NCBI GenBank assembly: GCA_012965625.1
Contig: DTSC01000134.1
Location: 1-13,419 of the forward strand
Length of the DNA: 13,419 bases
Direction of reading: 5' to 3'
DNA from: Flavobacteriales bacterium
GTDB taxonomy: Bacteria > Bacteroidota > Bacteroidia > NORP154
In this document: positions 1-7,047 of the stretch, one piece after another
Numbering within the stretch: the first letter of the stretch is position 1
How the letters are laid out: each line of letters opens with the position of its first letter
The notes under the pieces: generated by a model
Told to the model about the DNA's origin: nothing
The model's input: the letters and a program-made list of their open reading frames with translations, nothing else
Database searches by the model: none
Made by a program: the position numbers and the translations under genes

Positions 1-838
1 CCATGGTGGCAAGGCCCCTATATGCATCCGTTTAAATCCACATATTATGGCTGGAGGAAATTACCAGATCTCTACTGGTCATATAGATTCTAAATTTGGC
101 ATCTCTATCCATCAGCTCAGGCATATCGAACGTATCATTGAAACGACAGGACTGAAAGTAAATGGCCTTCATATGCATACAGGCTCTGATATCTTAAATG
201 TTGATGTCTTTTTACGGGGAGTAGACATACTCTTTGAATCAACCAAGTACTTCCCTGACCTGGAGTTTATTGATCTGGGCAGTGGTTTTAAAGTACCTAT
301 GGCACCTACTGAAAACTCAACGGACATAGAAGCCCTCGGAAAGGACCTCTCAAAAAGATTTAACAGTTTCTGTAAAGATTATGGCAGAGAGCTAGAACTC
401 TGGTTTGAACCCGGTAAATTTCTGGTTAGTGAAGCCGGAACTTTTTTATCAAAAGTAAATGTAATTAAACAAACAACTGCTACAGTATTTGCCGGAATTG
501 ATTCAGGCTTTAATCACTTGATAAGACCCATGTTTTACAGCTCATATCACCATATCATTAATGCTTCAAACCCTAATGGCATTGAGCGGATATATACTGT
601 TTCGGGATATATTTGTGAAACAGATAATTTTGCCTGGGACAGAAAGATCAATGAAATTAAAGAAGGTGATATTCTTGCCTTCCAAAATGCAGGTGCTTAC
701 GGATTTCAGATGGCATCAAACTACAACTCCCGCTTAAGGCCACCTGAAGTATTAATCATGCAGGGCAAGGATTATCTAATCAGAAAAAGGGAGGAGCTGG
801 AAGAAAATCTAAGGAATCAGATCATTCTTGATTTATAA
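1..838 (+). CDS. lysA: Diaminopimelate decarboxylase, C-terminal part (5' end outside window)
   Basis: This PLP-dependent fold-III decarboxylase converts meso-diaminopimelate to L-lysine, the last step of lysine synthesis, in the cytoplasm. The reading frame is open from base 2 through the left edge, so the ATG at 47 is internal and the N-terminal part with the PLP-binding lysine is missing. Visible family signatures, in order, are HTGSDI (the usual HxGSQI), DLGSGFK (the glycine-rich PLP-phosphate loop), FEPGKFLVSEAG (the usual EPGR region), GIDSGFNHLIRPMFY, the active-site CETD (usual CESxD), and the very conserved GAYGFQMASNYNSRLRP near the end. The C-terminal KDYLIRKRE tail fits what I remember of Bacteroidota LysA. 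The symporter gene follows after 41 bases with no clear promoter between, so read-through is possible, but lysine synthesis has no evident link to the pyrimidine genes. An ornithine-type decarboxylase of the same fold is less likely, given the C-terminal signatures. Confidence 0.92.
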   Translation, partial: HGGKAPICIRLNPHIMAGGNYQISTGHIDSKFGISIHQLRHIERIIETTGLKVNGLHMHTGSDILNVDVFLRGVDILFESTKYFPDLEFIDLGSGFKVPMAPTENSTDIEALGKDLSKRFNSFCKDYGRELELWFEPGKFLVSEAGTFLSKVNVIKQTTATVFAGIDSGFNHLIRPMFYSSYHHIINASNPNGIERIYTVSGYICETDNFAWDRKINEIKEGDILAFQNAGAYGFQMASNYNSRLRPPEVLIMQGKDYLIRKREELEENLRNQIILDL

Positions 839-879
839 ATATCAAGCAATTCACTATAAGGACTTAATGTTTATAAATA

Positions 880-2370
880 ATGACTGTTAAGTATATAATC
901 CTTTTTTTATACCTGGGGATTCTCTTCATTATTGGAATACTGGCATCCAAAAAAATTACCGGAGCTAAAGATTATTTTGTTGGCGGTAAAAAGCTGGGAT
1001 ACTGGGTTGTGGCATTTTCTTCACGTGCAACGGGTGAATCCGCCTGGTTGCTTTTGGGGTTAACTGGCATGGGTGCCATGATAGGCTTGCAGGCTTTGTG
1101 GGTGGTTCTCGGCGAGGTCTTGGGTGTATCTATTGCCTGGTTGTTCATGGCCAAGCCCTTTAAAAGATTGACAGATCAATACGATTCTATTACAATCCCA
1201 GATTACCTGGTAAGCCATTTTAAAACTTCTTCCAACTACCTTAGGATTATTGCAGCCACTGCACTTTCCTTGTTTGTGACTATCTACGTAAGCGCACAAA
1301 TAGATGCCACAGGGAAAGCATTTGAATCTTTTTTAGATTGGAATTATTATACAGGAGCCATCACGGGTTTTGTTATTGTTACTCTTTATATTACATCTGG
1401 GGGATTTGTAGCGGTAGCCTGGTCTGACCTTTTTCAGGGATTAATTATGCTCTTGGGCCTCGTTCTATTGCCAATAGCTGCCCTCCTGTCTATTGACAAC
1501 CAGGCTGAAATAATCGATGGGCTAAACGCAATTGATCCAAGTCTGTTTAGTATCTGGGGCAGCGGCGGATTTACAATCCTAAACTTCCTATACTGCATAG
1601 GATTATTGATGATAGGCATTGGTTTCATGGGCTCACCACAGGTATTTGTTCGTTTTATGTCCATCAACGATGAAGAAGAGATCAATAAAGGAAGATGGGT
1701 AGCCATAGTCTATACGCTTTTGGCTACAGGTGCAGCGGTCTTAATAGGCATGTTGGGACGATTTATGTTTACGGATGCTCAACAAGATGTTGTTGCAGTG
1801 TTGGGTAATGGTGCCGAACAAGTCTTGCCCATTATGGTAGAACACATATTCCCGATTGCCCTGGTAGGGATTTATATTGCTGCGGTACTATCTGCTATCA
1901 TGAGTACCATCGATTCCCTTTTAGTAGTGGCATCCAGTGCTGTAACCAGAGATTTTTATCAGCAAATATGGAATCCGCAATTAAAAGAAGAAAACATGGC
2001 CAAAATCTCCAGGGTAGTTACTATTACACTGGCCTTATTTGCTCTTGCCATTGCCCTTTCTGTAGCTGCTCTATCTCCAACAAGGAACATTTTCTGGTTT
2101 GTGATTTTTGGATGGTCAGGAATTGCAGCTACCTTTTGTCCGGTAATGATCCTCTCTCTGTTTTGGAAAAAATATACTGCCCATGGTGCAATAGCTTCTA
2201 TGGTAACAGGTTTTATATGTGTTCCCGTCTTTAAGTTTGTAATGCCGCTAATTCCGGGCTTAGGCTTGTATTTTGAAAAATTAGGAGAGCTTACGCCTTC
2301 CTTCTTTATGGCATTAATTATTGGTGTTGTTACAAGTAAATTTAAAAAGACTAAGGCTAATGACTTATAA
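880..2370 (+). CDS. PutP-like sodium:solute symporter (SSS family), substrate unknown
   Basis: This 496-residue inner-membrane Na+-coupled symporter is close in length to E. coli PutP (about 502) and hydrophobic throughout, consistent with about 13 membrane helices. The first helix starts at residue 4 and is followed by a DYFVGGKKLG segment. Family landmarks are the unwound TM1-type segment around residues 47-60 (SSRATGESAW), the SSS signature at about 173-187 (SGGFVAVAWSDLFQG), GSPQVFVRFMS at about 251-261, and MSTIDS at 341-346. The Ser342/Thr343 pair of MSTIDS corresponds to the Na2-site Ser340/Thr341 of PutP. From memory of PutP, its proline-pocket Trp244 aligns with Ile245 here and its Asp55 with Gly52 (Glu53 is next), while Trp59 is kept as Trp56; so proline is not a safe substrate call. 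The context suggests uptake of a pyrimidine, hydantoin, ureide or amide, which is inference. The ATG at 880 is preceded by a weak AAGGA about 16 bases upstream. The downstream nitrilase begins inside its 3' end. Confidence 0.85.
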   Translation: MTVKYIILFLYLGILFIIGILASKKITGAKDYFVGGKKLGYWVVAFSSRATGESAWLLLGLTGMGAMIGLQALWVVLGEVLGVSIAWLFMAKPFKRLTDQYDSITIPDYLVSHFKTSSNYLRIIAATALSLFVTIYVSAQIDATGKAFESFLDWNYYTGAITGFVIVTLYITSGGFVAVAWSDLFQGLIMLLGLVLLPIAALLSIDNQAEIIDGLNAIDPSLFSIWGSGGFTILNFLYCIGLLMIGIGFMGSPQVFVRFMSINDEEEINKGRWVAIVYTLLATGAAVLIGMLGRFMFTDAQQDVVAVLGNGAEQVLPIMVEHIFPIALVGIYIAAVLSAIMSTIDSLLVVASSAVTRDFYQQIWNPQLKEENMAKISRVVTITLALFALAIALSVAALSPTRNIFWFVIFGWSGIAATFCPVMILSLFWKKYTAHGAIASMVTGFICVPVFKFVMPLIPGLGLYFEKLGELTPSFFMALIIGVVTSKFKKTKANDL

Positions 2371-3154
2371 GGTTGGATGCTGCCAATACGATCCCCAATT
2401 ATTGGATATTAAAGGCAACTTGGAAAAGATGGAAGCCCTTTTGGATGGTGTAAAGGCTGATTTAATAGTCTTGCCTGAACTAGCCGCCTCAGGTTATGTT
2501 TTTAATTCAAAAGCTGAGGTTGATTCTGTGGCAGAAGATGGATTATCAGGCCCCTCTGCCACCCTGTTTAAAAGACTAAGCCTTGCCAACAATACAAGCT
2601 ATGTATTGGGATTTTGTGAAAAGTCCGGCGACAAATTATTCAATTCACTTATGATGGTTAATCCCAATGAGGAGGTGTTCATCTATCGAAAAACCCATCT
2701 ATTCTATGAAGAAAAGTATTGGTTCCAGCCCGGAGATACCGGATTCAATGTTTTTGAGGCAAAGGATGGAGTAAAGGTGGGCCTTATGCTGTGTTATGAT
2801 TGGGTGTTTCCAGAATCAGCAAGGACCCTTTCTTTGAAAGGGGCACAGATCATAGCGCATCCATCCAATTTGGTATTGCCCTGGTGCCAGCAAGCAATGC
2901 TTACGCGCTCCTTGGAGAACCATGTTTTCAGTATTACTGCTAACAGGACAGGGTTGGAAAAAAATGGGGATAAAGAGTTGTTGTTTACCGGTGAAAGCCA
3001 GGTAGTCTCAACCAAAGGGGTACTCTTGCATCGCATGAGCAAAAAGGAGGAAGGGGTATTTATCATTGAAATTGATCCAGAACTTGCGTTTGACAAGGCC
3101 ATTACTGAACATAATCATGTGTTCAATGACAGAAACCCAGATTTCTACATATAA
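2360..3154 (+). CDS. Nitrilase-superfamily carbon-nitrogen hydrolase, archaeal PH0642-like
   Basis: This cytoplasmic amidohydrolase of the nitrilase superfamily has 264 residues when started at the ATG at 2360 (MTYKVGCCQYDP). That start begins at the usual first beta-strand; an upstream in-frame ATG at 2321 would only add 13 residues encoded inside the symporter gene. The catalytic triad is visible: Glu40 in VLPELAASGY, Lys111 in YRKTHLF, and the nucleophile Cys145 in LMLCYDWVFPESART. Length and segments such as the FYEEKYWFQPGD loop, SLKGAQIIAHPSNLV and the LENHVFSITANR region recall the compact archaeal nitrilases such as Pyrococcus PH0642 (recalled, not searched), which favour small aliphatic nitriles or amides. 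It overlaps the symporter by 11 bases, implying translational coupling and a shared substrate. It differs clearly from the ureidopropionase at 4689 and is probably not a redundant copy. Alternatives are an omega-amidase or N-carbamoyl-amino-acid hydrolase; the substrate is unknown. Confidence 0.85.
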   Translation: MTYKVGCCQYDPQLLDIKGNLEKMEALLDGVKADLIVLPELAASGYVFNSKAEVDSVAEDGLSGPSATLFKRLSLANNTSYVLGFCEKSGDKLFNSLMMVNPNEEVFIYRKTHLFYEEKYWFQPGDTGFNVFEAKDGVKVGLMLCYDWVFPESARTLSLKGAQIIAHPSNLVLPWCQQAMLTRSLENHVFSITANRTGLEKNGDKELLFTGESQVVSTKGVLLHRMSKKEEGVFIIEIDPELAFDKAITEHNHVFNDRNPDFYI

Positions 3155-3184
3155 TTGAATCTTCTAAGGCGATTTAAGCCTAGC

Positions 3185-3216
3185 TTGTTATTGATTACAG
3201 TATTTATCTAATTTTA
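3185..3216 (+). promoter_or_regulatory. Candidate Bacteroidota promoter ahead of the dihydropyrimidinase operon
   Basis: In the 134-base gap before the dihydropyrimidinase gene there is a TTG at 3185-3187, then 21 bases, then TAATTTTA at 3209-3216. This matches the Bacteroidota pattern TTG-N19-21-TAnnTTTG in all but the last base. The predicted leader would be about 65 bases. The gap is by far the longest between the + strand genes, so a promoter is expected here, but AT-rich DNA gives such matches by chance. Confidence 0.3.
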
Positions 3217-3288
3217 ATCTGGTAAATTTTGTTTATTTAGAAATAATGAAGTAAAATTGTAAGAGCGATAAATTCAATTCACAATTAC

Positions 3289-4668
3289 ATGTCAATACTT
3301 ATCAAAAATGGAAGGGTCATCACAGCCAGTGATGATTGCCAAGCAGATATTTTCATTGAAAATGAAACAATCAGGGCCATAGGGAAAGATTTAGACATGG
3401 TTGCTGATGAAACCATTGATGCTTCAGGAAAACTGGTCTTCCCTGGATGTATCGATCCTCATGTACACCTTGACATGCCTTTCATGGGTACCTATTCCAG
3501 TGATGATTACGAAACAGGGACGCGTGCAGCACTTTTTGGAGGTACTACCTCAGTAATTGAATTTATTCTGCAAACTCAGGGCGATACACTGCACAATGCA
3601 CTGAAAACCTGGCAGGAAAAATCCATACCCAAAGCAGTTGGAGATTTTGGATACCATATGGCGGTGACTGATTTTAACGATGATGTGGCCAAAGAGGTTG
3701 TTCAAATGATCGAAGAAGAAGGGATCTCTTCCTTCAAAACGTTTATGGCCTATAAAGGAGCTTTGATGATTGATGACGGGCAGATGGTTCAACTGATGAA
3801 GGTAGTTAAAAAGCATGGTGGCATCGTTACCGTACATGCGACCAATGGGGATATGATCGATTCCCTTATTTCCAAAAACCTGGAAGCGGGAAATACAAAG
3901 CCCCTGTATCATTACTTGTCTCAGCCAGAAGTTACAGAGGCAGAGGCATCAGGCAGATTTTGTGACATGCTTAACTATACAGGTTGTCCGGGATATATTG
4001 TGCACATGACCTGTGAAGGGGCATTGAATGCCGTTAGAAAGAGAACTCAGCGAAATCAGAAAGTATTTGTGGAAACGTGCACGCAATATCTGATGATTGA
4101 TGCTTCACTGTACGAGCAGGAAGATGGCGCTAAATGGGTTATGAGTCCACCCTTGAGGGAGAAGAAAGACCAAGAAGCCCTTTGGAGCGGTATAAACCAG
4201 GGAATTGTACAGGTGGTTGGTACAGATCACTGCCCTTTTACCTTGGAGCAAAAAGCAATGGGCAAAGACAATTTTGCCAAGATACCCAATGGCCATCCAG
4301 CTATTGAACACCGGATAGAATTTATGTATTCTGAAGGAGTAAGAAAAGGAAAAATTTCTCTTAATAAATTTGTAGAAGTTTGCTCCACCAATGCTGCGAA
4401 AATTTTTGGGATGTATCCTAAAAAGGGAGCTATTGGAATTGGGTCAGATGCAGATATTGTTATTTTTGATCCAAATAAAGAGCATACGATTTCTGTTGAT
4501 ACCCATCACATGAATTGTGATTATTCCGGTTATGAAGGATGGAAGGTAACAGGAAAAACAGAAACCGTTCTGTTAAGAGGAAAAGTAGCTATTAGCAATA
4601 ATGAATGTCATTTAAATCCAGGTGATGGAAAGTTTATTCCCAGAGGAAAGTCATCCATGGTCATTTAG
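3289..4668 (+). CDS. hydA: Dihydropyrimidinase (D-hydantoinase type)
   Basis: This cyclic amidohydrolase opens dihydrouracil or dihydrothymine to the N-carbamoyl-beta-amino acid, the second step of reductive pyrimidine degradation. It has 459 residues, normal for the family, and is cytoplasmic. All binuclear-metal ligands can be placed: His58 and His60 (DPHVH), Lys150 (SSFKTFMAYK, the lysine that is carboxylated in the family), His183 (VTVHATNG), His239 (YIVHMT) and Asp313 (GTDHC). Tyr155, the catalytic/stereochemistry-loop tyrosine, falls at the same number as in bacterial hydantoinases, and the substrate-contact IPNG is at 332-335. The usual HAENG after the third histidine reads HATNG here, a small variation. 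The last residues (GKSSMVI) form a short C-terminal extension. The downstream ureidopropionase begins after 20 bases and the PreT/PreA genes follow, which supports dihydropyrimidinase over allantoinase or a stand-alone hydantoinase. The ATG at 3289 is preceded by A/T-rich DNA without a clear ribosome-binding site. Confidence 0.95.
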   Translation: MSILIKNGRVITASDDCQADIFIENETIRAIGKDLDMVADETIDASGKLVFPGCIDPHVHLDMPFMGTYSSDDYETGTRAALFGGTTSVIEFILQTQGDTLHNALKTWQEKSIPKAVGDFGYHMAVTDFNDDVAKEVVQMIEEEGISSFKTFMAYKGALMIDDGQMVQLMKVVKKHGGIVTVHATNGDMIDSLISKNLEAGNTKPLYHYLSQPEVTEAEASGRFCDMLNYTGCPGYIVHMTCEGALNAVRKRTQRNQKVFVETCTQYLMIDASLYEQEDGAKWVMSPPLREKKDQEALWSGINQGIVQVVGTDHCPFTLEQKAMGKDNFAKIPNGHPAIEHRIEFMYSEGVRKGKISLNKFVEVCSTNAAKIFGMYPKKGAIGIGSDADIVIFDPNKEHTISVDTHHMNCDYSGYEGWKVTGKTETVLLRGKVAISNNECHLNPGDGKFIPRGKSSMVI

Positions 4669-4688
4669 TAATTTAATTTTTTAAAGAT

Positions 4689-5555
4689 ATGCCAAGAAAA
4701 GTAAAATCAGGATTAATTCAGCTGAGTCTTCCCATGACTGAGGGCGAAGGGACCATAGCTGAGATATGCGAAGCAATGTATCAAAAGCACATTCCGTATA
4801 TAGAGGATGCTGGAAAGCAAGGCGTACAGATACTATGCTTACAAGAGATCTTTAATACGCCTTATTTCTGCCCCGGGCAGGACAATGCTTGGTACGCTTC
4901 TGCTGAGGCAGTGCCAGGGCCAACCACGGAAAGATTGCAGGAAATCGCTAAAAAGTATGATATGGTAATGGTGGTACCTCTTTATGAAAGGGAGCAGGCA
5001 GGGGTGTTGTACAATACAGCGGCGGTTATTGATGCAGATGGCGAATATTTGGGTAAGTACAGAAAGAACCACATTCCCCATACAACTGGATTTTGGGAAA
5101 AATACTTTTTTAAGCCGGGTAATTTGGGTTATCCTATCTTTCAAACCAAATACGCCAAGGTGGGTGTGTATATCTGCTATGACAGGCATTTCCCTGATGG
5201 AGCAAGGGCTTTGGGATTAAATGGTGCCGAGATCGTTTACAATCCCTCAGCAACAGTTGCAGGTTTAAGTGAATACTTATGGAAGCTGGAGCAGCCTGCC
5301 CATGCCGCCGCCAATGGTTATTTTATGGGCTGTATTAATAGAGTTGGTGAAGAGAAGCCCTGGAATTTGGGCAAGTTCTATGGTCAGTCCTATTTTGTAG
5401 ATCCACGAGGGCAGATTTTTGCGGAAGCATCACGAGATAACGATGAATTGCTGGTTGCTGAATTTGACCTTGACCTGATCGAAGAGGTGCGATCTACCTG
5501 GCAGTTCTTTAGGGACAGAAGACCTGAAACGTATGGCGATCTAACAAAACTCTGA
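4689..5555 (+). CDS. Beta-ureidopropionase (N-carbamoyl-beta-alanine amidohydrolase), nitrilase family
   Basis: This enzyme hydrolyses N-carbamoyl-beta-alanine or N-carbamoyl-beta-aminoisobutyrate to the beta-amino acid, CO2 and ammonia, the third step of reductive pyrimidine degradation. The 288-residue protein has the nitrilase triad: Glu53 (LQEIF), Lys126 (YRKNHIP) and Cys163 (VYICYDRHFP). Several blocks closely resemble animal/plant beta-ureidopropionase (UPB1) as I recall it: RKNHIP, KPGNLGYPIFQT, NGAEIVYNPSAT, LSEYLWKLE, INRVGEE, and FYGQSYFVDPRG. It lacks the long N-terminal extension of the eukaryotic enzymes. N-carbamoylputrescine amidase is the nearest alternative, but its position between dihydropyrimidinase and the dehydrogenase subunits makes ureidopropionase the best call. 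It starts 20 bases after the dihydropyrimidinase stop, behind an A-rich TTTTTTAAAGAT stretch. The unrelated metallo-type ureidopropionase (PydC/HyuC family) is not what is seen here, so I give no gene symbol. Confidence 0.88.
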   Translation: MPRKVKSGLIQLSLPMTEGEGTIAEICEAMYQKHIPYIEDAGKQGVQILCLQEIFNTPYFCPGQDNAWYASAEAVPGPTTERLQEIAKKYDMVMVVPLYEREQAGVLYNTAAVIDADGEYLGKYRKNHIPHTTGFWEKYFFKPGNLGYPIFQTKYAKVGVYICYDRHFPDGARALGLNGAEIVYNPSATVAGLSEYLWKLEQPAHAAANGYFMGCINRVGEEKPWNLGKFYGQSYFVDPRGQIFAEASRDNDELLVAEFDLDLIEEVRSTWQFFRDRRPETYGDLTKL

Positions 5556-5585
5556 TTTACTACTCATTTTGAATTAGATATAGTT

Positions 5586-7028
5586 ATGGCTGAATTTAAA
5601 AAACCCGGATCAGAAAAAGAGTTTGAGAAAAATTTTTCACAGCTGAATCCCTTAATGGATGATACGCAGGCTTACTACGAAAGCTCCAGGTGCTTGTTTT
5701 GCTTTGATGCACCTTGTATAAATGCCTGTCCAACAGAAATAGATATTCCTCTTTTTATTCGACAGATAAACGCCGATAATTCTGAAGGTGCCGCAAAAAC
5801 CATATACGACTCCAATTGGTTTGGCCATTCTTGTGGTCAGGTTTGCCCTACTGAGGTATTGTGTGAAGGGGCCTGTGTATACAACAATCAAGATGTTAAA
5901 CCTATTGAGATTGGAAGGTTGCAAGCCTATGCTACGGATAAGGTAATAGCAAGCAATAAGAAGCTGTTTCTTACTGGCAAACCAAATGGAAAGAAAGTTG
6001 CTGTTATAGGTGCGGGGCCAGCGGGAATCTCCTGTGCTTGTGAACTTCGCATGTACGGGTATGAGGTAGATATCTACGAGGCCAAGGCAAAACCTTCTGG
6101 GTTAACTGTTTATGGAGTAGCACCTTATAAAATCACCAACAAAGCTGCCCTTGATGAAATGGCTTACCTGCAAAAACAATTTAAATTCAATATCAACTAT
6201 AATTCGCCTATTCGATCAAAAGGTGATTTACAAAAACTGGAAAAAGACTACGATGTCATCTTTATAGGAATTGGATTAGGAGCTACCTCCAGTATAGATT
6301 TGCCTGGAGAAAAATTGCAGAATTGTATCGGAGCGGTAGAGTTTGTTGAAGTGCTTCGTATGAAGCACCACAAAATACAGGTTGGCAAAAGAGTAGTGAT
6401 ATTAGGAGGCGGCAATACGGCCATGGATGCCGCTTCAGAATCAGCGAGGATGGGAGCAGAAAGTGTGGTGCTTGCTTACCGAAGATCTAGAGATGAAATG
6501 GGTGCCTATGAATTTGAATACGATCTTGCCAAGGGTGTAGGGGCAAAAGGGCTATTCAATGTAACACCACTTGAAATATTGGGCGATAAAAAAGTAGAAG
6601 GTGTACGGTTTATAAAAAACAAATCATCCTACGGTAAAATAGAGAAAATAAGAGGAAGTGAATTTCTAGAGCGCTGTGATATGGTGATATTAGCTACAGG
6701 ACAGTCCAAGCAGGTGAACTTGTTGGAACAAATAGAAGGACTGGATTTGGATAAAAAAGGTAGAATAATTGATAATCGGGGCAGGATCATTGTGAATAAG
6801 AAAAATTTTCAAACCCATAATCCAAAGTATTTTGCTGCTGGAGATGCTGTAAATGGGGGTGTGGAAGTGGTCAATGCTGTCGCAGAAGCAAAAATTGCTG
6901 CAAAGGGAATCCATGATTACCTTGCTGGTGCTGATGGTCGTCGGAAAATTTCCATACCTAAGCCCGCACCTAAACCTAAAACAAAGAAAAAGATTGGAAA
7001 GACTATATTGAAAAACCCCAATCCGTAA
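5586..7028 (+). CDS. preT: Dihydropyrimidine dehydrogenase, FAD/NAD(P)H-binding subunit PreT
   Basis: This is the electron-input subunit of the split bacterial dihydropyrimidine dehydrogenase: it takes electrons from NAD(P)H through FAD and two Fe-S clusters to PreA. The 480 residues correspond to the N-terminal half of the single-chain animal enzyme. The cluster cysteines Cys36, 39, 44, 48 and Cys87, 93, 97, plus Gln113, all sit at a constant offset of 43 from the pig enzyme ligands as I remember them (79, 82, 87, 91, 130, 136, 140, Gln156), so even the unusual glutamine ligand appears conserved. The FAD site GAGPAG is at 142-147, the NAD(P)H site GGGNTAMD at 274-281, and the C-terminal FAD motif AAGDAVNGG at about 418. 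Whether NADH or NADPH is used cannot be read off; YRRS follows the second nucleotide fold. The last ~30 residues form a Lys/Pro-rich tail beyond the GIHDYL end. PreA starts 19 bases downstream. A glutamate-synthase small subunit is excluded by the adjacent PreA. Confidence 0.95.
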   Translation: MAEFKKPGSEKEFEKNFSQLNPLMDDTQAYYESSRCLFCFDAPCINACPTEIDIPLFIRQINADNSEGAAKTIYDSNWFGHSCGQVCPTEVLCEGACVYNNQDVKPIEIGRLQAYATDKVIASNKKLFLTGKPNGKKVAVIGAGPAGISCACELRMYGYEVDIYEAKAKPSGLTVYGVAPYKITNKAALDEMAYLQKQFKFNINYNSPIRSKGDLQKLEKDYDVIFIGIGLGATSSIDLPGEKLQNCIGAVEFVEVLRMKHHKIQVGKRVVILGGGNTAMDAASESARMGAESVVLAYRRSRDEMGAYEFEYDLAKGVGAKGLFNVTPLEILGDKKVEGVRFIKNKSSYGKIEKIRGSEFLERCDMVILATGQSKQVNLLEQIEGLDLDKKGRIIDNRGRIIVNKKNFQTHNPKYFAAGDAVNGGVEVVNAVAEAKIAAKGIHDYLAGADGRRKISIPKPAPKPKTKKKIGKTILKNPNP

Positions 7029-7047
7029 ACATTTTAAAAAAATATCT

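Noticed and set aside
2321..2359. Upstream in-frame ATG at 2321 as the nitrilase start.
   Set aside because: It would add 13 basic/hydrophobic residues with no family counterpart; the ATG at 2360 begins exactly at the family's first strand.
3164..3183. Imperfect hairpin around AGGC/GCCT after the first nitrilase, as a terminator.
   Set aside because: The stem has only four uninterrupted pairs, with a bulge, and no T-run follows it.
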